Assembly: GCA_023419175.1 (NCBI GenBank)
Contig: JAEZYG010000058.1
Coordinates: forward strand, 1-9,356
Direction: 5' to 3'
From: Actinomycetes bacterium
Lineage (GTDB): Bacteria > Actinomycetota > Actinomycetes > Propionibacteriales > Propionibacteriaceae
DNA: 9,356 nucleotides
Shown here: in pieces, positions 1-6,660 of the stretch
How positions within the stretch are numbered: position 1 is the first letter of the stretch
Layout: each line of letters starts with the position of its first letter
Translations under genes and position numbers: made by a program
The notes under the pieces: model-generated
Databases searched by the model: none
What the model was told of the DNA's origin: nothing
The model's input: the letters and a program-made list of their open reading frames with translations, nothing else

Positions 1-996
1 ACACAAGACAGCGACCACCATGACGGTGTGATCTTTCCCCCTAGGAACGATCGTGAGAGCGAAAAGAGCACCCGCCGATAAAACCATCGTCAACCCCAAA
101 GTGAAAGCCGATGATTTAAAGACCCTATCGGCGATCACACCTCCAGCAAAACCACCTGTCAAACCGAAAACAACCGCATTGACTGTTGCCAAGATTCCAG
201 CGAGAGCCACATCCATACCGTAGACGCGCGTCATGAACGGAGTGGTATAGACCAAGACGGTATAGACCCAATAGACGCTCAAACCAGCGATTCCAGCTAA
301 CCAGATTTTGGGATATTTCAATGTCTGAATCAAACCTTGTAAAGCCTCTTTATTGGACGCTGGACCGCTCGCATCCTCCTTCACCTTCCTGTCGGACGGA
401 TCACGCGGAACACAGCAACGGATCAAAATCACCAAAGGAATCGTCAAACAGGCATAGACGATCATGCCGATCTTAAAGACCAAAGCGGCAGCGCCGATGA
501 GGCTTATCAAGGCAAGCAAAATACCGTTGAGCAGGGCTTCTCCACCAGCTCGTAACGCTGTCAACGCCCCCAGACCCGTACTTTTCGATCCTTGAGGACT
601 GAAAAGAACAACACCTTTCACCACCGCTGGCCAAAAGATCGCATCGAGCACACCCCACGTGAATGTGATCGCCACCATCACTGGAAAAGGTGGACGCATC
701 AAGATCATGACCAAAGACGTCACCAGACGATAGAGCAAGCCCCACGTGAGGATATCGCGGACATGGAAGCGATTATTCACCCATCCAGCGGGAATATAGA
801 AAAAGACAGCCGTTCCCAACATCATGAATAAGATGCCGAATTCAGTATCGCTCAATCCGTAATAGTCGGTGAGCTGCTGATAAAAGGGAATTTTGAACGA
901 TTCAAAAGCCGAGTAGATGATCTGTCCAGAAAAGACGACTGTTAAGAAAGCCGCCATCTGTGCGGACGTAAAGCCAGTCTTATCTCTCAACCCCAT
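1..996 (-). CDS. MFS transporter, N-terminal 332 residues (runs off left edge)
   Basis: This is an integral membrane transporter of the major facilitator superfamily. The minus-strand frame is open from the ATG at 996 to base 1, so the C-terminus lies outside the window. Hydrophobic segments recur at about residues 14-32, 52-72, 83-100, 105-130, 155-175 and 176-194. A basic, polar loop at about 195-225 then separates the two halves, as usual between helices 6 and 7, and further helices follow at about 230-250, 262-288 and 297-317. Motif A-like loops follow helix 2 (GWVNNRFHVRD, about 71-81) and recur in the second half (GGVIADRVF, about 285-293). The start is supported by AGAGG seven bases upstream; the GTG just before it is an alternative. 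The substrate cannot be told. A terminator-like hairpin separates it from the deacetylase gene, so read-through or an unseen promoter must supply its transcript. The family is sure, the role unknown. Confidence 0.85.
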   Translation of the reverse strand, partial: MGLRDKTGFTSAQMAAFLTVVFSGQIIYSAFESFKIPFYQQLTDYYGLSDTEFGILFMMLGTAVFFYIPAGWVNNRFHVRDILTWGLLYRLVTSLVMILMRPPFPVMVAITFTWGVLDAIFWPAVVKGVVLFSPQGSKSTGLGALTALRAGGEALLNGILLALISLIGAAALVFKIGMIVYACLTIPLVILIRCCVPRDPSDRKVKEDASGPASNKEALQGLIQTLKYPKIWLAGIAGLSVYWVYTVLVYTTPFMTRVYGMDVALAGILATVNAVVFGLTGGFAGGVIADRVFKSSAFTLGLTMVLSAGALFALTIVPRGKDHTVMVVAVLC

Positions 997-1026
997 CACA
1001 ATGCCTCTATCCACGATGACTCGATA

Positions 1027-1060
1027 AAGACCGCTGAGACCAGAGTCTGACAGCGGTCTT
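1027..1060 (-). terminator. Hairpin between deacetylase and MFS genes, probable terminator
   Basis: AAGACCGCTG (1027-1036) pairs perfectly with CAGCGGTCTT (1051-1060). An inner AGAC/GTCT pair (1037-1040 with 1045-1048) extends the stem apart from a two-base bulge. Read on the minus strand, the stem ends in GGTCTTTAT, a short U-rich tail, about 40 bases after the deacetylase stop. This fits a rho-independent terminator for that gene, although the U run is weak and some read-through into the MFS gene is possible. Confidence 0.65.
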
Positions 1061-1102
1061 CGCCATCACGCTAGCACTTCGATGCAGATTTGAATATTTT
1101 TC

Positions 1103-2332
1103 TCACTTGCTCATCTCGATGAGTTCGTCAACCGTGACGAATTCATAACCTTGAGCTTTTAACTCGTCCAAAATGCCAGGCAAGGCCTCAATATCTTGAC
1201 TGCGCTCACCACCGCCGTCATGCATCAAGACGATAGCCCCATTATGAGCATTGGATAAGACGGCGTTTTTAATCGCAGCCGCCCCTGGACGTTTCCAATC
1301 AAGGGTGTCGATATCCCACAAGACATTCTTTGAGATCAGATCACCCAGGTCTTTCCACTGCTGCTCATAGAACGCCCCATAGGGAGCGCGTAAAGTATCG
1401 ACATCGCGTCCCGTAACCTCTTTGATCGCTGCGAAACCGTCCGCGATATTCTGACGCGCGTCCTCAACCTTAGTATTGGACAGATCAGGGTGGTTATATG
1501 TATGCCCAGCGATCTGATGACCTTCAGCCACCACCCTTTGAGCGATCTCAGGACTGGCTTTAACATTCTGCCCCACCATGAAGAACGTGGCTTTAATACC
1601 GCGCGCTTTGAGGATATCGAGATAGGTAGGAGTGAACTGGCTAGGACCGTCGTCGAAGGTCATCGCGATCACCTTTTTACCTTCAGGTTTTGGAGAAAGC
1701 GGGACGACGACCAAATCGGACGCCTCTTCAGTTACCCCATGTTCAACTCTCTTAGCGGATTGCTTACCTGCCCAAAACTCTTTCACTCCATCTTTACCGA
1801 GAGAAGATCTCATCTGGATAGCACCGCCGAAGGTGATCTGTGCCCCATGAGCTATCGGCTCTGTGGTCACCTCATGATCTTCAACGATATCGCGACCCGA
1901 TTCAACGCTAACCTGCGCCCCTTCGGGGATACGCATCGTCTTCTTCTGATCCTGAGATAGGACATCGCCATTGACCGTGACGGCAATCGGCTCACCTTCG
2001 CCCTCCCGCAAAGTGACACCTTCCACGTCCACATAATTCCCAGGATGGGCATTGAAGTTGCCATTCGCCTCCAACATGGCAACCGCTGTGGTATCGACAC
2101 GTTGGGTGACGGTTTGCCCATTGACGGTGAGCTGAACCTTGCGCCAATGATGACGCCACATCCATGCGCATCCGCCGGCGACAGCGACTAGGGAGAAAGC
2201 GAGCGCAATCGAGAGGATCAGAATAAATTTCTTCGATCGTGTGGGCTTCATCTCATCACAGGATTCAGGTGCCATATCGTCGCTATGCTCGGAGGGATTG
2301 TCCACATCTACCACCTGATCTAGATCACTCAT
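1103..2332 (-). CDS. Membrane-anchored NodB/CE4 polysaccharide (peptidoglycan) deacetylase
   Basis: This enzyme is predicted to remove N-acetyl groups from an extracellular amino sugar polymer, most likely peptidoglycan, as PgdA-type enzymes do to resist lysozyme. The 409-residue protein has an acidic cytoplasmic N-terminus, one membrane helix (about 36-59), a beta-rich stalk (about 65-205) and a C-terminal NodB domain (about 215-405). All five CE4 motifs are visible: TFDDGPS (225-231, with the catalytic and metal aspartates), HTYNH (277-281, metal histidines), RAPY (315-318), DIDTLDW (340-346) and LMHDGG (369-374, catalytic histidine). The stalk (VNGQ and VNGD repeats, then VTTEPI and a glycine-spaced stretch) resembles DUF348 or G5-type wall domains, a tentative call. 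The ATG at 2332 is preferred because AGGTG lies five bases upstream; an in-frame TTG at 2353 would add seven residues. It lies downstream of the sortase on the same strand and probably has its own promoter. The exact substrate is inferred. Confidence 0.9.
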   Translation of the reverse strand: MSDLDQVVDVDNPSEHSDDMAPESCDEMKPTRSKKFILILSIALAFSLVAVAGGCAWMWRHHWRKVQLTVNGQTVTQRVDTTAVAMLEANGNFNAHPGNYVDVEGVTLREGEGEPIAVTVNGDVLSQDQKKTMRIPEGAQVSVESGRDIVEDHEVTTEPIAHGAQITFGGAIQMRSSLGKDGVKEFWAGKQSAKRVEHGVTEEASDLVVVPLSPKPEGKKVIAMTFDDGPSQFTPTYLDILKARGIKATFFMVGQNVKASPEIAQRVVAEGHQIAGHTYNHPDLSNTKVEDARQNIADGFAAIKEVTGRDVDTLRAPYGAFYEQQWKDLGDLISKNVLWDIDTLDWKRPGAAAIKNAVLSNAHNGAIVLMHDGGGERSQDIEALPGILDELKAQGYEFVTVDELIEMSK

Positions 2333-2360
2333 TGAGACACCTATATACACCAATTAACCA

Positions 2361-2390
2361 TTGATAACATTGCACCGTTTACTTTGTTAA
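2361..2390 (-). promoter_or_regulatory. Candidate promoter of the deacetylase gene
   Basis: On the minus strand TTAACA (2385-2390, one mismatch to TTGACA) is followed after 18 bases by TATCAA (2361-2366, four of six to TATAAT). The expected start would fall around 2353-2356, about 20 bases before the ATG. The spacer is one base over the optimum and the -10 box is imperfect. I see no convincing terminator in the 97-base gap after the sortase, so read-through from the pilus operon is also possible. Confidence 0.35.
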
Positions 2391-2429
2391 AAAGCGTAAT
2401 CGGTTCTGGCGCAATGCCTGAGAGTAACT

Positions 2430-3404
2430 CTACTCCTCTACAGTTGAGCTTTCACCATCTTTAAGATCAGGTTTATGACGAACTTTCCTTGACGCAGACG
2501 GTGGATATCCACTTCTAACGATAAAGATAATCGCTACACACCATCCCACCAGATAGATCACTATCCAATAAGGGAAACGCGGCACTTCAGGGTCTGGCTG
2601 TATCTGAGGATTTTGCGGAGTAGGGATACGTTCACCAGTGACCAAAATACGGTGTGTATTGATACCGAGAGGAGTGCAAGTAATCAAAGTCACCAAATCC
2701 TTACCCGGTTGCGAGCGCAAGGATTCGGTTTGCTCAGGCTCCACCACTTTCGTCTCTCTCACCTGATAGGTGAGCAATTGCCCAAAGACTTCGATATAGA
2801 AAATATCTCCTTCAACCACCTTGTCCAGATTGGTAAACATGGTCATATTCGCTAAGCCACGATGACCTGTGATGACCGAATGGGTATTTTCACCTCCAAC
2901 CGGCAAGGAGGTTCCCTCAAGATGTCCTAGACCGCGCAGAAGAGTCACATCGTCGGTACCGTGATAAATCGGCAAATCCAGATCGATTGAGGGAATATTC
3001 AACCGCGCCATCATGCCAGAAGGATTCGCTAAAAGGATTTTGCTGTAATCCAATTCACCGTAGTTATAACCAAAACCTGTTGGCAGACGGTGATTCGCTT
3101 CGACCGTCGCCCCGAATTGCAAGGCATTGTTATAGTCGTGAGCCAAGGCTATCTGGTCTCCTGCTGGAGGTTCACCATTATTAACCTCGTCTTCATATCC
3201 AGAGATCAGCTTCGATTGATTGTATTGATTGATCCACGCGGCAGCTGTGGGATAGAGCAATGTAGTCATGCCCGCAACCATGAGAAAAGCGACGATAAAA
3301 GCTCCCCATGAGAAACGCCACCCTACTCGTCCGCGACGAGCTTTCACCAGATCGCCGTCATGAACAGACGGGCTTAGAGGCTCTGGACGATATTTTTTCT
3401 TCAC
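2430..3404 (-). CDS. srtC: Class C sortase (pilin polymerase)
   Basis: This is a membrane transpeptidase that cleaves LPxTG-type signals between Thr and Gly and joins the released pilin to the pilin-motif lysine of the next subunit. The 324-residue protein has a basic N-terminus, a membrane helix at about 33-53, an extracellular catalytic domain (about 60-262) and a second helix at about 278-297 with a basic cytoplasmic tail; this two-helix topology is typical of class C. The catalytic triad is visible: His181 in TGHRGL, Cys243 in TLITCTPLG and Arg252 in NTHRILVTGER. The family signature IYHGT followed by GLGHLEGTSLPVGG lies at 146-171. The lid region just before it (about 105-130) has no DPW or DPF triplet, unlike many class C enzymes. 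The start is GTG at 3404, four to five bases after AGAGG. It follows the major pilin, its likely main substrate, across a 79-base gap holding a strong hairpin. Confidence 0.95.
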   Translation of the reverse strand: MKKKYRPEPLSPSVHDGDLVKARRGRVGWRFSWGAFIVAFLMVAGMTTLLYPTAAAWINQYNQSKLISGYEDEVNNGEPPAGDQIALAHDYNNALQFGATVEANHRLPTGFGYNYGELDYSKILLANPSGMMARLNIPSIDLDLPIYHGTDDVTLLRGLGHLEGTSLPVGGENTHSVITGHRGLANMTMFTNLDKVVEGDIFYIEVFGQLLTYQVRETKVVEPEQTESLRSQPGKDLVTLITCTPLGINTHRILVTGERIPTPQNPQIQPDPEVPRFPYWIVIYLVGWCVAIIFIVRSGYPPSASRKVRHKPDLKDGESSTVEE

Positions 3405-3429
3405 CGTTCCTCTTTCTCACGAAGAAAGC

Positions 3430-3460
3430 AGCGGTGGCAAACCTCAGGCTTGCCACCGCT
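3430..3460 (-). terminator. Strong intercistronic hairpin between pilin and sortase genes
   Basis: AGCGGTGGCAA (3430-3440) is perfectly complementary to TTGCCACCGCT (3450-3460), giving an 11-bp GC-rich stem with a 9-base loop. On the minus strand it lies about 23 bases after the pilin stop, and the stem is followed by GCTTTCTTCG, only a weak U-rich tail. The structure is clear from the sequence. Its role is inferred: a partial terminator, or a 3' stabiliser of the pilin mRNA, either of which would make pilin far more abundant than sortase. Confidence 0.7.
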
Positions 3461-3463
3461 TGT

Positions 3464-3471
3464 GGGGGGGG
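3464..3471. repeat. G8 homopolymer (C8 on the coding strand)
   Basis: Eight G lie on the plus strand between the pilin stop and the hairpin. The run is outside any gene, about 60 bases upstream of the sortase start. Such runs can change length by slippage, but a length change here would not alter a reading frame. Confidence 0.9.
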
Positions 3472-3483
3472 TCAGATTTTTCT

Positions 3484-5184
3484 TTACGCCTGGGCGTAAC
3501 GGTTGCGGCGATAGAGGAAGAATCCTGCACCGGCAAGAGCGAGCAAGACAATGCCGCTGATCGTCAAGATGATCTGTCCGGAGGCACCTGTGAGAGGCAG
3601 ACCGGGAATGATCGGCTTATTGTTCGCAACCTCAGCGTCATAGGTTCGCTCGGCGGTTTCACCAGTGGTGATCTTCAAAGCAGTCAAAGCCCTATCACCT
3701 GTCGGCAGAACATAACCGTCTGGAGCAACGATCTCTTGAAGGACGTAGCAACGGAATGTGGAATCCTTACCGGGATTGTTTTGATCGTCAGAGACGAAAA
3801 GACCAGCGATATTGACCACACCGGAAGCATCGGAGGTGAAGGTATCTTCACCGTTGACGCGAATGGCTTGAGCGCCCTCTGCCTTCTCGGTAGAACAAGT
3901 TCCATTCACAGGATAAGGATCTTTCGCCTCAAATACCTGGAATTGAGCACCCTGCAGTCCAACCTTGGGGTCGTCAGTCTTATCTCCATCATATTTATGG
4001 ATACGAGCGTTACCCCAATAATCCTTCACCTCGGGGGTTTCTACAGGAGGCGGGGGAAATTCGCCCGGAGGGGTCGGAGGAGTGGTGGGCGGAGGAGGAG
4101 TCTTTCCACCATTAGGCGACCATTTCTGATAGAGATATGCCTTGTTCGGGACGGTACCGTTACCGATCGAAGTGATCGTTCCTTTCACCGTGACCACCAA
4201 TTCCTTACCAGCGGCAGCCTTCAACTTCTTTAAACCTGCCTGAGTAAGGGAGACAAAGACGGTATTGTGATCCGCATTGCCAGCATCACCACCGAGATTC
4301 TCACCCGTCTTGACGACGTTAACGGTGTAATCATCACCCTTCGTCATCTCAACATTGTCGAGTTTCACAGAGGCGACGTCGAGAGAATCGGCACCAAAAC
4401 GATCGTCCATCGGATCTTTGATAATGAAATAATCGAATTCATTATCGGCAGGGATAGAAGGAACGCTCGCAGTGATCGGGAAGTGAACTTCAGAGCCCAT
4501 ACCGAAACCATGCGCCTTTTGTTGCTCGATAGTCTTGGTCAGTGTGGAACGAGAGTTCTTCGGATAGGCAGTGACATCGTAGACCCACTGCTTCGCCCCA
4601 TTCACCTCACCGGGATAGGGAATGGTCACCATGAAGGGATCTGCCTTCGAGACGATATCCTCAGGAGCTTTTACCTCACAGATGAGATAGGCACCAAGAG
4701 CGAGAGAGGCCAATGTGGTCTTACCCTCAGGATTGGTCGCCGGGAAAGCGACACCTTGTTCGAAGGTGAAACTGTCGAGAGTGGGATTTCCTTCACTTTC
4801 CGTAACGCCGGCGCAAGCACCCTTCAAAGTCTCATTGGTCAACTGGGAGAGTTTCTTCCAATTGTCATTTGCGCCTGCGCCAGTAAGAGCAACATTTTGG
4901 AATTTGAACGCCTTGAAGACGACATCTTTCACGCCTTCAGAAACGCCGTTAAGAGCATCTGCCTGATCGGCAACCGTACCACTCCTCTCAGGAGAAGCGG
5001 TCTGATAGAGATGCTTGTAGAGCGTGATCGATCCCTGTTTAGCAGCGACGATATCGCCATAATTCGGCCCATCGGCCGGAGAAGTCTCAGCCTGTGCGGG
5101 AAGAGTAAATGCCATGCTCGCTGAAAGCGAGACAGCACATGCCCCCACAAGTGCTTGACGCCATGAATGCTTAGTGAGCTTCAT
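3484..5184 (-). CDS. Major fimbrial subunit (SpaA/FimA/FimP-type backbone pilin)
   Basis: This is the backbone pilin, polymerised covalently into the shaft. The 566-residue protein has a signal peptide (about 1-32, ending LPAQA), an N-terminal domain with an E-box-like YLICEVKAP (166-174), and the pilin motif WVYDVTAYPKN at 200-210, where Lys209 is the expected cross-linking residue. A middle domain (about 215-355), a proline-rich linker (about 357-385) and a C-terminal domain follow. The C-terminal domain has HKYDGD (396-401) and the E-box YVLQEIVAPDGY (480-491, Glu484), which in related pilins belong to self-formed Lys-Asn isopeptide bonds. Cys429 and Cys479 could form a disulfide, as could Cys124 and Cys169. 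The sorting signal is LPLTG at 529-533, then a hydrophobic helix and the basic tail RRNRYAQA. The ATG at 5184 is preceded by AAAGGA at four bases. It sits between adhesin and sortase. Which Actinomyces type it matches best, FimA or FimP, I cannot say. Confidence 0.95.
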   Translation of the reverse strand: MKLTKHSWRQALVGACAVSLSASMAFTLPAQAETSPADGPNYGDIVAAKQGSITLYKHLYQTASPERSGTVADQADALNGVSEGVKDVVFKAFKFQNVALTGAGANDNWKKLSQLTNETLKGACAGVTESEGNPTLDSFTFEQGVAFPATNPEGKTTLASLALGAYLICEVKAPEDIVSKADPFMVTIPYPGEVNGAKQWVYDVTAYPKNSRSTLTKTIEQQKAHGFGMGSEVHFPITASVPSIPADNEFDYFIIKDPMDDRFGADSLDVASVKLDNVEMTKGDDYTVNVVKTGENLGGDAGNADHNTVFVSLTQAGLKKLKAAAGKELVVTVKGTITSIGNGTVPNKAYLYQKWSPNGGKTPPPPTTPPTPPGEFPPPPVETPEVKDYWGNARIHKYDGDKTDDPKVGLQGAQFQVFEAKDPYPVNGTCSTEKAEGAQAIRVNGEDTFTSDASGVVNIAGLFVSDDQNNPGKDSTFRCYVLQEIVAPDGYVLPTGDRALTALKITTGETAERTYDAEVANNKPIIPGLPLTGASGQIILTISGIVLLALAGAGFFLYRRNRYAQA

Positions 5185-5280
5185 GTCATCCTTTCTGTTG
5201 ATAGTGATTCAACGAGCCTGGCTGGCCCGCAGTTGGGCACATCTGAAAGATGTATCGTTATGAAATTGTGTGGAGCGCTA
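5185..5280 (-). other. Adhesin-pilin intergenic leader with small hairpins
   Basis: This 96-base gap separates the adhesin stop from the pilin start. On the minus strand three short self-complementary elements occur in a row: ACATC/GATGT (5239-5253), GCCC/GGGC (5225-5238) and GTTGA/TCAAC (5197-5213), the last ending just before the ribosome binding site AAAGGA. Stems are only four to five base pairs. I see no convincing promoter, so co-transcription with the adhesin is the simplest reading; the hairpins could tune mRNA processing or translation, but this is speculative. Confidence 0.35.
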
Positions 5281-6660
5281 TCAGCGCATTGCCATCTGTT
5301 GACGGCGTCTTTGATAGATGCCACCAGCAAAACCCGCCGTGAGCAGACCAATACCTGTCATGACGATCAGATCTTTGGCTATCCCTCCGCCTGTCAGCGG
5401 AATGGGAGGCATCTCATAGAACGGCTGTTCCGGTGGAACAACCGGGATACATGCGATGTTGTCCTCAGCTGCGATATCGCTATAGGTCATATCTTCGCCT
5501 GTAATCCGCGTTACATTCGGAACCCCTTTATTCGTTGTCGTATAGGGATTTCCTTGCCCTGAAGTCTTGGTTTCACATTCCTTCAGGGAATCTTTCATTG
5601 CATCGAATGTCGTCTGTGCTGATGAACCAATAGGTGAGGTATCAACCCTGAGAGGGATCTCGACAAGAAAACGCACCGTATCTCCCGGATTGAAATTCTT
5701 AACCCCCCTCGTGACAATGCCACCCAATTGCGATAACAGATTGTTTTTCGACATGTAGATCACCGTGTTATCGCGTAAGGTGCTCGCCTGAGTTCCATTG
5801 GCGTCAAAGGTCACCTTGGCGCGTGGATCGCGGGCAGCATCGTTCCATACCAGACCACGAGGGATGGTGAAATTGTCATAGATAGGACCAGAATTATCGA
5901 TCAATACCGATGAATCGTTGGTCAATTCGATGACATAACGCATCGTCAGCGTTCCGTCGGAATCGGGCTTAACCTTCTTGCCGATATGGGGATTATCTCG
6001 ACTCGGATCGGCAGCGACTTTCTTGACATGTATTTTCTTAATCGGCCTATTGGTGATCGTACACGTCACCGACTGACCGCTCTTCACCTCGACAATATCG
6101 CCTTGTTCCACCGCGACAGTAGTAGAGCGACTATTCTCGTCGATACATGACCATTGAGCATTGAAAAGATAGCGATAGGCGATCTGGTCATTCGCCACCT
6201 CATAGAGGTGATAGCGTCCGGTGATGACATTGCTGTCCACACCTTTTTCTCCGCTTCGCAACGAAGCGCCCATCAAAGCCTGACCTCCACCGATACGATC
6301 AGCATGAAGCAGGAAGGAGGAGGCATCTGTCGCCTTGGACGATACTGCAGAAACGGGATTCCCATTCTCGTCTTGGATGACCTTAATCAATGCCAGATGA
6401 GCCAGGTCACGAGTCGTGGTAGGAGCACATCCATAGTTATTTTCCGGCCCATCGGAATCCCCCTCCATCGTGACCGTATTGAGGAATCCTCCACCGTAGC
6501 TACCCTTCATCTCCCCGCAGGTTGAGGCTTGAGACCAATCCACCGTTTCTGGCTGACGGGCAAGGACACGGATTCGTACCCGATGAACCTCTATCTCATT
6601 GGGGGCCAATTCACCCGCATCAATGGTGAAGGTGGATTTTTTTCTCTCTGCTCTGTCCAT
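5281..6660 (-). CDS. Pilus tip adhesin, C-terminal part (out of frame with its N-terminal part)
   Basis: This frame holds the wall-anchoring half of the adhesin. It completes the DUF11-like domain begun in the upstream frame (about 9-85). A prealbumin-like (SpaA-type) domain at about 88-205 follows, marked by LIKVIQDENGNPV, GRYHLYEV and the SGQSVTCTITN close. A second DUF11-like domain spans about 208-405, and the sorting signal is IPLTG (420-424) with a hydrophobic helix and the tail QRRRQQMAMR. The ATG at 6660 has no recognisable ribosome binding site, a stop lies directly upstream in frame, and the fragment has no signal peptide. Independent translation would therefore give a protein that cannot be exported. 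It is best read as the end of a single gene starting at 9139, reached only if one A of the A7 run (6637-6643) is lost or skipped. With that change the whole protein is about 1285 residues. Confidence 0.85.
   Translation of the reverse strand: MDRAERKKSTFTIDAGELAPNEIEVHRVRIRVLARQPETVDWSQASTCGEMKGSYGGGFLNTVTMEGDSDGPENNYGCAPTTTRDLAHLALIKVIQDENGNPVSAVSSKATDASSFLLHADRIGGGQALMGASLRSGEKGVDSNVITGRYHLYEVANDQIAYRYLFNAQWSCIDENSRSTTVAVEQGDIVEVKSGQSVTCTITNRPIKKIHVKKVAADPSRDNPHIGKKVKPDSDGTLTMRYVIELTNDSSVLIDNSGPIYDNFTIPRGLVWNDAARDPRAKVTFDANGTQASTLRDNTVIYMSKNNLLSQLGGIVTRGVKNFNPGDTVRFLVEIPLRVDTSPIGSSAQTTFDAMKDSLKECETKTSGQGNPYTTTNKGVPNVTRITGEDMTYSDIAAEDNIACIPVVPPEQPFYEMPPIPLTGGGIAKDLIVMTGIGLLTAGFAGGIYQRRRQQMAMR

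Noticed and set aside
473..745. Minus-strand 90-codon frame inside the transporter gene
   Set aside because: It lies in another frame of the MFS gene, whose own frame is open from 996 to the window edge and shows membrane helices throughout.
3393..3398. A6 run (coding strand) at codons 2-4 of the sortase as a second phase switch
   Set aside because: The sortase frame is intact, Lys-rich starts are common in membrane proteins, and six A is not exceptional.
3460..4233. Plus-strand open frame of 257 codons opposite the 3' end of the pilin
   Set aside because: It is antisense to the pilin's E-box and LPLTG region; the translation is rich in Arg, Ser and Ile without domain features, as expected for a shadow frame.
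4267..5124. Long plus-strand open frame of 285 codons opposite the pilin gene
   Set aside because: It is antisense to a clearly coding pilin with all family motifs, its translation is low-complexity and matches no family I know, and it has no ribosome binding site that stands out.
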